Assembly (NCBI RefSeq): GCF_000964525.1
Contig: NZ_BAZG01000004.1
Location: 1 to 64,000, forward strand
Length of the DNA stretch: 64,000 nt
Direction: 5' to 3'
Source: Anaeromyxobacter sp. PSR-1
GTDB lineage: Bacteria; Myxococcota; Myxococcia; Myxococcales; Anaeromyxobacteraceae
In this document: positions 52,709 through 59,755 of the stretch, one piece after another
Numbering within the stretch: the first letter of the stretch is position 1
How the letters are laid out: every line of letters begins with the position of its first letter
Program-made: the position numbers and the translations under genes
Notes under the pieces: generated by a model
What the model saw: only the letters and a program-made list of their open reading frames with translations
The model's database searches: none
What the model was told of the DNA's origin: nothing

Positions 52709-54274
52709 TCAGCCGGCCTCGCCGCGCTTCTGGGCGGCCCTTCGACCATAGGTGATGCCGAGCCGGTTCATCCGGTTCCGCAGCGTGCTCTCGTTCACGC
52801 CGAGGAGCTCGGCGGCGCCGCCGGGGCCGTGGATCTTCCCGCCCGTCGCGGCGAGGACGTCCTCGATGTGCGCCGCCATGGCGTCCGCCAGCGTTCGCGG
52901 GGGCGCGGGCTCGTGGCGCGACGGCGCGCTCCTCGCCGGCGGCCGCCCCAGCTCCTCGAACGTGAGCTCCCGGCCGCGCCCCGCGCTTCGGACGAGCTCA
53001 CGCTCGACCACGTTCTCCAGCTCGCGGACGTTGCCCGGCCACGGGTAGGCCTGGAGCCGCGCGAGCGCCCCCGGCGAGATCGCCGGCGTCACACGGATCC
53101 CGAGCCCCCGGCGCTTCACCGCCACGAAGTGCCTGACCAGGGCCGGGATGTCCTCCGCCCGCAGCCGGAGCGGCGGGATGTTGATGGGCAGCACGTTCAG
53201 CCGGAAGAAGAGGTCTTCGCGGAACCGCCCCTCCGTCACCATCTGCTGGAGGTTCTGGTGGGTCGCGGCGATGACGCGGATGTCCACCTTCAGGGGGCGC
53301 GTCCCGCCCACCCGCTCGATCTCGCGGCTCTGCAGGACGCGCAGGAGCCGCACCTGCGCGCCCTTCGGCAGGTCGCCGATCTCGTCGAGGAAGATGGTCC
53401 CGCCGTCGGCGCGCTCGAAGCGGCCGCGATGCGCCGCGCGGGCGCCGGTGAACGCGCCCGCCTCGTGCCCGAACATCTCGCTGTCCACGAGCCCCTCGGG
53501 GATCGCGCCGCAGTTCACCTTGATGAACGGCCCCTCGCGGCGCGGAGACGCGTCGTGCAGGACGTTGGCGATGACGTCCTTCCCGACGCCGGTCTCGCCC
53601 AGCAGGAGCACCGTGCTGTTGAGCGGCGCGGCCTGCCGGACCAGCTCCATCACGCTCCGGAGCCCGGTGCTCCCGCCGATCACCTCGTCGGCGGTCGCGT
53701 GGAACAGCTCGCGGTTGAGGAACCGCTTGTCGTCGAGCAGCTCGTCGCGGACCTGGACGAGCTCCTGGTGGGCGAGCGCGTTCGCGAGCGCGACCGCGCA
53801 CGGGTCCGCGACCGTCGCGAGGAGCTCCGCGTGCGCCGCGGTGTAGCGGCCCTTCCCCGCGGCGCGCAGCAGCAGGAACCCGAGCTGCGTGGACTCCACG
53901 CGCAGCGGCACCGCCAGATCCGAGTCGTGCTCCGCCTTCGTGAGGACGCGCATCATGCGCATGTCCTCGCCCGAGGCCTCGTCCATGAGGATGGGCCCGC
54001 GCATCGCGTCCGCCCACCGCCAGAGCCGTGCCGGGAGCGGGACGATCGCCGGCTTCACCTGCGTGATGCGCTCGCCGGCGCGCCCGTGGGCCGCGGTCGA
54101 GACGCGCGCGATCTGGCGAACCGCGCCCAGCTTCCGGTCGAGCACCTCCAGCCGGAGCTCGTCGAGCGGGACCCTGGCGCGGAGCACCGGGAAGACGCGC
54201 TCGATGGCCTTCTGGATGTCGAGCGTGCTGCAGATCCGCAGCGTCAGCTCGCGGAAGAACTGGTCGGTCGGCAT
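52709..54274 (-). CDS. Sigma-54-dependent regulator (GAF-AAA+-Fis HTH)
   Basis: 521 residues starting MPTDQFFRELTLRIC. N-terminal GAF-like sensor (to about 170) with VFPVLRARVPLDEL and DSDLAVPLRVESTQLGFLLL. AAA+ with Walker A GETGVGKD, GAFTGA, GGTIFLDEIGDLP and REDLFFRLNVLPINIPPLR (key: REDLFFRLNV). C-terminal Fis HTH (GGAAELLGVNESTLRNRMNRLGI, key: NESTLRNRMN). Divergent from the decaheme cytochrome gene, whose upstream region has three copies of a palindrome and a sigma-54 promoter. A longer upstream start was rejected because it would run through those palindromes. Confidence 0.93.
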   Translation of the reverse strand: MPTDQFFRELTLRICSTLDIQKAIERVFPVLRARVPLDELRLEVLDRKLGAVRQIARVSTAAHGRAGERITQVKPAIVPLPARLWRWADAMRGPILMDEASGEDMRMMRVLTKAEHDSDLAVPLRVESTQLGFLLLRAAGKGRYTAAHAELLATVADPCAVALANALAHQELVQVRDELLDDKRFLNRELFHATADEVIGGSTGLRSVMELVRQAAPLNSTVLLLGETGVGKDVIANVLHDASPRREGPFIKVNCGAIPEGLVDSEMFGHEAGAFTGARAAHRGRFERADGGTIFLDEIGDLPKGAQVRLLRVLQSREIERVGGTRPLKVDIRVIAATHQNLQQMVTEGRFREDLFFRLNVLPINIPPLRLRAEDIPALVRHFVAVKRRGLGIRVTPAISPGALARLQAYPWPGNVRELENVVERELVRSAGRGRELTFEELGRPPARSAPSRHEPAPPRTLADAMAAHIEDVLAATGGKIHGPGGAAELLGVNESTLRNRMNRLGITYGRRAAQKRGEAG

Positions 54275-54286
54275 GGTCGGATGGCA

Positions 54287-54354
54287 ATCGCCGGATTCGG
54301 CGATTCTCGCCAGATCGCCGCATGCGGCGACCCGTGATCGCCTCATCCGGTGAT
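54287..54354. promoter_or_regulatory. Three tandem palindromic sites (module 2 upstream activating sites)
   Basis: ATCGCCGGATTCGGCGAT (54287-54304), ATCGCCGCATGCGGCGAC (54314-54331) and ATCGCCTCATCCGGTGAT (54337-54354) share the consensus ATCGCCNNATNCGGYGAY. Repeat starts are 27 and 23 bases apart. They lie between the divergent regulator and the sigma-54 promoter at 54404, 50-117 bases upstream of the latter, the classic location for enhancer sites. Confidence 0.75.
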
Positions 54355-54403
54355 TTCGCCCGACTATCGGCCGTAAGTGCTCGATCCGTCAAGCCCTGCG
54401 CGC

Positions 54404-54419
54404 TGGCGCGAGGATCGCA
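54404..54419 (+). promoter_or_regulatory. Sigma-54 promoter of decaheme cytochrome gene
   Basis: TGGCGCGAGGATCGCA has GG and GC exactly 10 bases apart and matches TGGCAC/TTGCW except at a few positions (TCGCA). It lies 51 bases before the ATG at 54471, downstream of the three palindromes. Confidence 0.7.
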
Positions 54420-54470
54420 TTGCCACGCCCCATCTGAAGGCAGTTCACCCAACGTATATGGGAGACGACG

Positions 54471-56888
54471 ATGACGAGACGTGCGCTGACACTCGGGCTC
54501 GCTGCGATCTTCGCGGCCGCCTCCGTCGCCGGCTGCAGCGGTGACGACGGGGACCCCGGATCGCCTGGGCCGGCAGGGCCTCCCGGCGCCGAAGGGCCCG
54601 CCGGGCCGACCGGGCCGCAAGGGCCTGCGGGCGAGTCGCCCGTCGCGCCCGAAGCCACCCAGGCGCGGCTGTACGCCCGGATCACCGCGGTGAGCATCCC
54701 CAACGCCGCCACCACCGGCGGCGTCCCCACGGTCACCTACGTGCTCTACCGCGACGCCGCGATGACGAAGCCCGTCACCGCCTGCGCGGGCGGCGCGTCG
54801 AGCGGCTACGCGGAGTTCGCGCCGGCCTTCACGATCGCGAAGCTGGTGGACGATCCGGCGAACCCCGGGACGAAGGTCTGGAAGAGCTACCTCAACAAGC
54901 TGCTCGTGAACCCCGTGCACAAGGCCGACGTCCCGGTGGCCGCGGTCGAGGCGTCGAGCGCCACGGTCGGCTCCCTCGTCGACCATGGCGACGGCTCGTG
55001 CAGCTACACGTTCCAGGCCGACCTCTCGAAGCAGGTGGCGCCGAGCGCCACGGTCGCGGTGACCGAGGCCTACGATCCGGCCGCCGTCACGCGCTTCGCG
55101 ATCCAGAACAACCTCGCGAACCCGGACGCCACGCGCCCGGTGTTCAACGGTTACGGCGACGTGGTCCCCGCGACCGGCGCGATGGCGACCGCCGACCCGA
55201 GGGCGCTCGTGTCCGACGCCGCCTGCGGCGCCTGCCACGTCCAGCTCGCCGTCCACGGCGCGCGGCGGCTCGAGGTCGCGTACTGCGGGACCTGCCACAA
55301 CCCCAGCATGCTCGACCCGGGCACCCTGTCGACCAACAGCACCACGCTCGACCTCGCCGTCATGATCCACAAGATCCATCAGGGCTCGCGCCTGCCCAGC
55401 GTGAGCGGCAGGGACCTCGACGGCACGGCCATCCCCGGCGCCGTGCCGGGGCGCCTGATCATGAACAGCAAGCACGAGTACACCGGCGTGAAGTTCCCGC
55501 AGGACACCGGCAGCTGCACCGTGTGCCACGACGTCGCCTCGGGCGCCGGCTCCGACTACTGGAAGACCCAGGCGTCGGTCGCGTACTGCGGCTCGTGCCA
55601 CGACCGGACGGACTTCGCGAACGCCACGCCGGCGGCGGGCTGGACGGCGCACAGCGCCGGGGTCGTCGCCGACGGGAGCTGCGCGGCGTGCCACGGCGCC
55701 GGCAAGTTCGCCGACGCCACGAAGTACCACAGCCTCGCGGCCCCGACCCTCGAGACCGAGGTGGCCTCGCTCCAGATCGTGAAGGTGGAGCAGACCGCGC
55801 CCGGCGAGTTCCCCGCCGTCACGTTCAGCGTGAGCAATCCCGCCGCCGCCGGCGCGGCGTTCGACCTCGCGACCGATCCGCTCTGGAAGCTCCCCACCGC
55901 CCGCCTCGGCGTCCACGTCGGCTGGTCCACGGTGGAGGGCGCCAACTGGAACAACGCGGGCGCCGGGGCCGCCAAGCCCGGCCAGCCGGTGAGCATCAAC
56001 GTGCTCGGCGGCGGCGTGCTCCAGGCGGCCGCCGTGAGGAACGCGGACGGCACCTACACGGTCACGTCGCCGACGGCGATCCCCTCCGACGCGAAGGCGG
56101 GCGTGGCGGTGCTCGAAGGCTCGCCGAGCAAGGACTCGACGCGCGGCAACCTGAACTACCGGATCACCGCCGCCACGGCCACGTTCCCCATCGGCACCGC
56201 CGCCGTCGCCGCGCGCCGCCAGGAGGTGGACGCCGCGAAGTGCAACCGGTGCCACGGGCTCGTGGAGGGCCACGAGGGCAACCGCAGCGGCAACCTCGAC
56301 TCGTGCGTCGTCTGCCACAACACCTCGGCGACCGACGTGCAGAGCCGCCCGGCCGTGACCATCGACGGCAAGACCGAGCAGTCGCTGCAGTTCGGCGTGA
56401 TGGTCCACGCCATCCACTCCGGCGCGTCGCTGCCGTACACGCCCGGGATCGTGACGTACCACGGCCCCATCGCCTCCCCGGTCATCGCCGACTTCCGCCC
56501 GGGCGGCATGGCGTCGGGCACGTCGATCGGGCGGTGCGACCTCTGCCACGACGACGCGAGCCCGTTCCCGAGCGCCGACGACGTCGGCCTCACCGAGGGC
56601 TTCACCACCGGCGGTGACTTCACCAACGCGGACCAGGCGACCTACACCCGCACCAGCCCGATCGCCGGGGCCTGCGGCTCGTGCCACGCGAGCGCCGCCG
56701 CGCTGAGCCACATGGCCCAGAACGGCGCGGCCGGCCCGTACACCATCGGCGTCGGCCAGTTCAGCGCGGGGCTCACGCAGCTCGAGCTCGTCGCCGCCCA
56801 GACGTCCGGCGGCCCCGGCGCCGAGGCGTGCGCCGTCTGCCACGGCAGCGGGTCGGTCTTCGATCCGGCGCAGGATCACGGGAAGTAG
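54471..56888 (+). CDS. Decaheme c-type cytochrome lipoprotein, OmcA/MtrC family, with collagen-like linker
   Basis: 805 residues. Lipobox VAGC gives acylated Cys22. Residues 27-54 are nine Gly-X-Y triplets (GDPGSPGPAGPPGAEGPAGP and on), a collagen-like spacer. Ten CxxCH sites follow: CGACH 252, CGTCH 272, CTVCH 349, CGSCH 373, CAACH 404, then CNRCH, CVVCH, CDLCH, CGSCH and CAVCH in the last 240 residues. The split-barrel plus heme arrangement in two halves is that of outer-surface OmcA/MtrC-type electron conduits. Expected at the cell surface, moving electrons to metals or humics. No MtrA/MtrB partner is encoded in this window. Confidence 0.93.
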   Translation: MTRRALTLGLAAIFAAASVAGCSGDDGDPGSPGPAGPPGAEGPAGPTGPQGPAGESPVAPEATQARLYARITAVSIPNAATTGGVPTVTYVLYRDAAMTKPVTACAGGASSGYAEFAPAFTIAKLVDDPANPGTKVWKSYLNKLLVNPVHKADVPVAAVEASSATVGSLVDHGDGSCSYTFQADLSKQVAPSATVAVTEAYDPAAVTRFAIQNNLANPDATRPVFNGYGDVVPATGAMATADPRALVSDAACGACHVQLAVHGARRLEVAYCGTCHNPSMLDPGTLSTNSTTLDLAVMIHKIHQGSRLPSVSGRDLDGTAIPGAVPGRLIMNSKHEYTGVKFPQDTGSCTVCHDVASGAGSDYWKTQASVAYCGSCHDRTDFANATPAAGWTAHSAGVVADGSCAACHGAGKFADATKYHSLAAPTLETEVASLQIVKVEQTAPGEFPAVTFSVSNPAAAGAAFDLATDPLWKLPTARLGVHVGWSTVEGANWNNAGAGAAKPGQPVSINVLGGGVLQAAAVRNADGTYTVTSPTAIPSDAKAGVAVLEGSPSKDSTRGNLNYRITAATATFPIGTAAVAARRQEVDAAKCNRCHGLVEGHEGNRSGNLDSCVVCHNTSATDVQSRPAVTIDGKTEQSLQFGVMVHAIHSGASLPYTPGIVTYHGPIASPVIADFRPGGMASGTSIGRCDLCHDDASPFPSADDVGLTEGFTTGGDFTNADQATYTRTSPIAGACGSCHASAAALSHMAQNGAAGPYTIGVGQFSAGLTQLELVAAQTSGGPGAEACAVCHGSGSVFDPAQDHGK

Positions 56889-56927
56889 ACAGCGGACGGG
56901 CGACCACCGCTGAGCGTCGCGAGCGAG

Positions 56928-56953
56928 GGGGCGGGCCCACCGGGTCCGCCCTC
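56928..56953 (+). terminator. Intrinsic terminator after the decaheme gene
   Basis: GGGCGGGCCC and GGGTCCGCCC form a 10-bp stem (one G-U) with a 3-base loop, followed by TCTCCTCATTTCC. Confidence 0.7.
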
Positions 56954-56978
56954 TCCTCATTTCCGCCTCGCGCCAGGC

Positions 56979-57078
56979 TCACCGGGAGAACCGCTCGAAG
57001 CGCTCCATCTCGCGGGAGGGATCCCACTCGCGCCAGGGGCCGGCGAACGGCCACATCCCGAGACGCTTCTGCTCCTCC
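56979..57078 (-). pseudogene. Possible small-gene remnant on minus strand
   Basis: The minus strand reads EEQKRLGMWPFAGPWREWDP SREMERFERFSR then stop (key residues: GMWPFAGPWREWDP). A WDPxREMER stretch is reminiscent of the start of Hsp20 proteins, but nothing follows and no start is near. Presented as a likely scrap, not a gene. Confidence 0.3.
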
Positions 57079-57117
57079 CGTGTCGACCGCCGTGAGCGCC
57101 GCCCGGGCGTCCTCCGC

Positions 57118-57189
57118 TCAGGCCGCCTCGAGCAGGTGCCAGCTCGGGTGCGCGTTCCGCAGCGGGAGCGGCAGCTTGGACTCGTCATC
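57118..57189 (-). pseudogene. C-terminal remnant of a methyltransferase paralogue
   Basis: The minus strand encodes ESKLPLPLRNAHPSWHLLEAA before TGA. The intact methyltransferase at 22364-22960 ends ESRLPRPLKNARPMWHLLRAS, so the two share an obvious C-terminus. A stop codon lies 8 codons upstream and no SAM motif precedes it, so this is a decayed copy. Confidence 0.6.
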
Positions 57190-57482
57190 GGCCGTGGATC
57201 AGGCGCAAGCGTGGTAGTCAACCTGTCTGCCGAACCGGATCAGGCCCAGGTCCGACCGGCGATCACCTGACCCGCACCCTCCGAGAGAACGAATCGTACC
57301 TCACCGGCGGATGCGCGGGGCCCCGGGGGCTTCACGCGTCGCGTGAGTCCGGTACATCCCTGCAATGCGGATCCTGGGGAGCAGCAGCGTCTACACGCGG
57401 CGCGTCGGGCTGCAGATCGGGGTTCCGCTGTCCGCGCTCGACGAGTTCCTCGCGGGCTCGCGCCGCGGCGACGACGCTTCGA
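57190..57482. other. Stretch without recognised gene
   Basis: About 290 bases between the methyltransferase remnant and the antitoxin gene. A plus-strand reading from 57364 (MRILGSSSVYTRRVGLQIGV) stays open for about 55 codons with fair third-position G/C, running into the antitoxin gene antisense; it has no SD and no recognisable family, so it is not called as a gene. Confidence 0.35.
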
Positions 57483-57785
57483 TCACCCCTTCGCCGCCGC
57501 GCCTCGGAGCTCGAGGCCGAGCGCCCGGATGACCTTCATCACGGTGCCGAACTCGGGGTTCCCGCCCGGCGAGAGCGCCTTGTAGAGCCCTTCGCGGGAC
57601 AGGCCCGTCTTCCGGGCGAGCTGGGACATCCCACGCGCACGAGCGATGTTCCCGAGCGCCGTCGTGATGAAGGCGGGATCGTCGCGGCCCTCCTCGAGGC
57701 AGGCATCCCAGTAACGGGCGATGTCCGCCTCCGTCCTGAGGTGCGCAGCCGAGTCCCACTTCTTGAGCTTGAGCTTGCCTGCCAT
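57483..57785 (-). CDS. higA: HigA-like antitoxin (addiction-module antidote)
   Basis: 100 residues. MAGKLKLKKWDSAAHLRTEADIARYWDACLEEG is the N-terminus typical of the addiction-module antidote family (key: WDSAAHLRTE, DIARYWDACLEE), followed by an HTH: MSQLARKTGLSREGLYKALSPGGNPEFGTVMKVIRALGLEL (key: LARKTGLSREGLYKALS). It binds and neutralises the RelE-fold killer and represses the operon. Intact, in contrast to the toxin gene just upstream. Confidence 0.92.
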   Translation of the reverse strand: MAGKLKLKKWDSAAHLRTEADIARYWDACLEEGRDDPAFITTALGNIARARGMSQLARKTGLSREGLYKALSPGGNPEFGTVMKVIRALGLELRGAAAKG

Positions 57786-57794
57786 CGGTTGCTC

Positions 57795-58086
57795 CTACAC
57801 CTGTTTCGCCAGCTCCTTCGCCCGCTCGATGTCCTTCGCCTGCGTCGCTTTTCCGCCACCGACCAGCAGGATCACGACCTCGCTTCCTCGCTGCAGGAAG
57901 TACACGCGATACCCGGGGCCGTAGTCGATCCGCATCCCCGACACGCCCTCGCCCACCGGCTTGCAGTCGCCCAGGTTCCCGGACTCTGCACGGTCGATGC
58001 GCGCCTGGATGCGTGCGGCCGCCTTCCGGTCCCGGAGACGCTTCGAACCACCTGTCGAAGACGGGGGTGGTGAAGATCGCCGGCAC
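57795..58086 (-). pseudogene. higB: HigB-like toxin (RelE fold), frameshifted
   Basis: The real N-terminus, PAIFTTPVFDRWFEA, is read from GTG 58086; the remainder (LRDRKAAARIQARIDRAESG, GMRIDYGPGYRVYFLQ, VILLVGGGKATQAKDIERAK) lies in another frame ending at 57795. Removing one base at about 58038 (a T on the coding strand) joins them into a normal ~96-residue killer protein. An ATG at 58103 allows an in-frame but aberrant Pro/Ser-rich start (MVNVVRCRRSSPPP). So the toxin is probably inactive unless a sequencing error is involved. Confidence 0.8.
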
Positions 58087-58097
58087 CTCACCACGTT

Positions 58098-58129
58098 AAC
58101 CATGGTTCACACTGGAGTCAACCATGGTT
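58098..58129. promoter_or_regulatory. Paired palindromes, TA-module operator
   Basis: AACCATGGTT occurs at 58098-58107 and 58120-58129, exactly 22 bases (two helical turns) apart, in near-identical surroundings (AACCATGGTTCAC). Located upstream of higB, these are likely sites of HigA autoregulation. Confidence 0.65.
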
Positions 58130-58350
58130 CACGGGCTCGCATCCGCATGAGGACCGCGCGTCGCACTCATCTCGTCCGGAATGATGCGCCTTGCGGGCGG
58201 AACTCGGGCGGCGCGCCCAACATCGTCATCCGGCTCGCTGATGCTCGGCGCCCCACCTCGCACGCGCGCCCGACGCTGCATGGTTCGTGAATTCGCGGTC
58301 AGCGGCGTGGCGTGCCCGTGGCGCGCGGACCGATCACGAACCGTAAACGA

Positions 58351-58396
58351 CGAAGCCCCCGGGCCTCCAGTTTACGCTGGAGATCCAGGGGCTTCG
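58351..58396 (-). terminator. Strong hairpin beside the tRNA fragment
   Basis: CGAAGCCCC pairs with GGGGCTTCG, enclosing a second stem CTCCAG/CTGGAG. On the minus strand it directly follows the tRNA 3' end and is trailed by TCGTCGTTTACGG. Probably the terminator of the original tRNA gene. Confidence 0.7.
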
Positions 58397-58400
58397 AAAG

Positions 58401-58426
58401 TCGGGGAGACAGGATTTGAACCCGGC
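58401..58426 (-). other. 3' fragment of a tRNA gene (probable tRNA-Pro): candidate attachment site
   Basis: The minus strand reads CCGGGTTCAAATCCTGTC then TCCCCGA: T-arm with the invariant GTTCAAATC loop, acceptor 3' strand CTCCCCG and discriminator A. The implied 5' acceptor CGGGGAG suggests tRNA-Pro. No D-arm or anticodon arm lies upstream (to the right). Such 3'-tRNA pieces mark integration of mobile islands; the complete tRNA should lie at the other end. Confidence 0.65.
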
Positions 58427-58650
58427 CGGCACTGTTCGGACAACTACGCGACGACCCACGCCTTTTCGTCGTTTTCCCTGTCCAGACGGCCGTTTCCGGG
58501 TTCAGTCCTGTGCCCCAGAGTGCCCCGTCTCGTCCCCGCGTTGCCCCAACATTTGGGAGACATTGAGGAGACGGTCCGTTGGTCACTCGTTGCGCGGCGG
58601 CGGCGCTCGCGCCCGTCCGGGCGACGCGTACGCATCGACGGTCAGCCGGC
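58427..58650. other. Non-coding strip inside the island, next to the attachment site
   Basis: About 225 bases between the tRNA fragment and the TIR gene. No complete gene is seen. Minus-strand frames here (for example ending TENDEKAWVVA-like residues) could be the tail of a lost recombinase, but I cannot support that. No integrase is visible in the window. Confidence 0.3.
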
Positions 58651-59685
58651 CTACCAGAGGTGGCGGTCCCAGAAACTTCTGTCGCGAAGATCCGGCTGCT
58701 CTCCCTTGTACTTCGACGCATACCATTCGAAGAACTGGGAGGACCGTTCGCTCGAATCGAGCCACTTTCGCAGGTCATAGATCACCCCTGCAGCCGCCTT
58801 CACCAGCGGCTTGTCATGGTTCGGACGGAGTCGATCCTCCTGGTTCGTGAGCTTCACCTCCTTGTAATCGAGAGCGCTCTTCACTTCGGCGTCCCACGAC
58901 TCAGGGGAGTAGTCCTCCCCGATTTCCTCGGAGAACAGCGCCGCACGCGCAGTCGGAGAGAGCCGCTCGATGGCTGTGTTGGCGCTGGACACCAAAGACC
59001 TGAATGCATCCGCCTCTCCGAGGTCCGCGAACACGATGGCGTCCACTTCGGCTTTGTCTTTCGCGGCCTTCAACTTTGCAATGAGTGCTTCACGTGAAGC
59101 GATTTCGCTCTTCGCCGCCTTCAACGCGGCGACGTACTCCTTCAGCTCCGTTTCGACCTTGTCGAGCTGCTCGCGAGGGACCACGGGCGACTGACTGACC
59201 TGCTTTAGCGTCTCATCGAGGGAGCCCAGAAAATCGTCGCGGCGCTCGCACCAGCGCGGCGTGCCGTGCGGACTCTCGATGCTAAGTCGCTTGATCAACT
59301 CGTCCCGGAGCTCGTCGAGGTCCTTTTCGTTCTCGATTTTGAGTGCCTGCAACCCGTTGAGAACGGCCTTCATCCCGGAGTACGTAGCCGGTGGAACCAA
59401 CACCGGGATGAAGTCCTTCGATGTCAGCCACGCTCCGCCCAGTTCGCACATACAGAACGCGCTGTTGTAGTAGTTGTCGGAAATCAGGGCGACAACCGTG
59501 TCGGCATCGTTCAGGTTGTTCTTGATCGAGTCCTTGAACTCGGCACCGGGCTTGATCCCCTGCCCCTTTTCGGAAGAGCAGAATATCTGCTTCGCGGGCA
59601 CTCCGACGCCGCCCTCCAACAGCTTGCCAAATTCCTTGACGAGAGCCGCATCGGCAGCGGCATGACTTATAAAGAGCTTACCCAT
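58651..59685 (-). CDS. TIR-domain effector protein
   Basis: 344 residues beginning MGKLFISHAAADAALVKEF. TIR domain 1-145: FISHAAAD (BB-side strand A), QIFCSSEKGQGIKPG, LISDNYYNSAFCMCELGGAW with the NADase Glu expected at Glu81, and FIPVLVPP. A coiled coil spans about 190-235 (DKVETELKEYVAALKAAKSE). The C-terminal domain (240-344) has no recognised family. Bacterial TIR proteins of this type cleave NAD+ in phage defence. Start at 59685; upstream in-frame codons are less likely. Codon and base use are richer in A+T than left of the tRNA fragment. Confidence 0.85.
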   Translation of the reverse strand: MGKLFISHAAADAALVKEFGKLLEGGVGVPAKQIFCSSEKGQGIKPGAEFKDSIKNNLNDADTVVALISDNYYNSAFCMCELGGAWLTSKDFIPVLVPPATYSGMKAVLNGLQALKIENEKDLDELRDELIKRLSIESPHGTPRWCERRDDFLGSLDETLKQVSQSPVVPREQLDKVETELKEYVAALKAAKSEIASREALIAKLKAAKDKAEVDAIVFADLGEADAFRSLVSSANTAIERLSPTARAALFSEEIGEDYSPESWDAEVKSALDYKEVKLTNQEDRLRPNHDKPLVKAAAGVIYDLRKWLDSSERSSQFFEWYASKYKGEQPDLRDRSFWDRHLW

Positions 59686-59755
59686 AATCGCGTTCGTTCC
59701 TAACGTTGGCGGTTGGCAGTCTGCACCAGAGTGACGCGCGGCCGATACAGCGTGT

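Noticed and set aside
52998-56960. A 1,320-codon minus-strand open frame over the decaheme gene
   Set aside because: The plus strand has ten CxxCH motifs and a lipobox; the minus frame is His/Arg/Gly-rich shadow.
57364-57531. Small plus-strand ORF starting MRILGSSSVYTRR
   Set aside because: No SD, no family, and it overlaps the antitoxin gene antisense; kept only as a note.
58427-58650. Remnant of a tyrosine recombinase beside the tRNA fragment
   Set aside because: Only weak tail-like residues are seen on the minus strand; no catalytic Arg/His/Tyr motif, so no feature was called.
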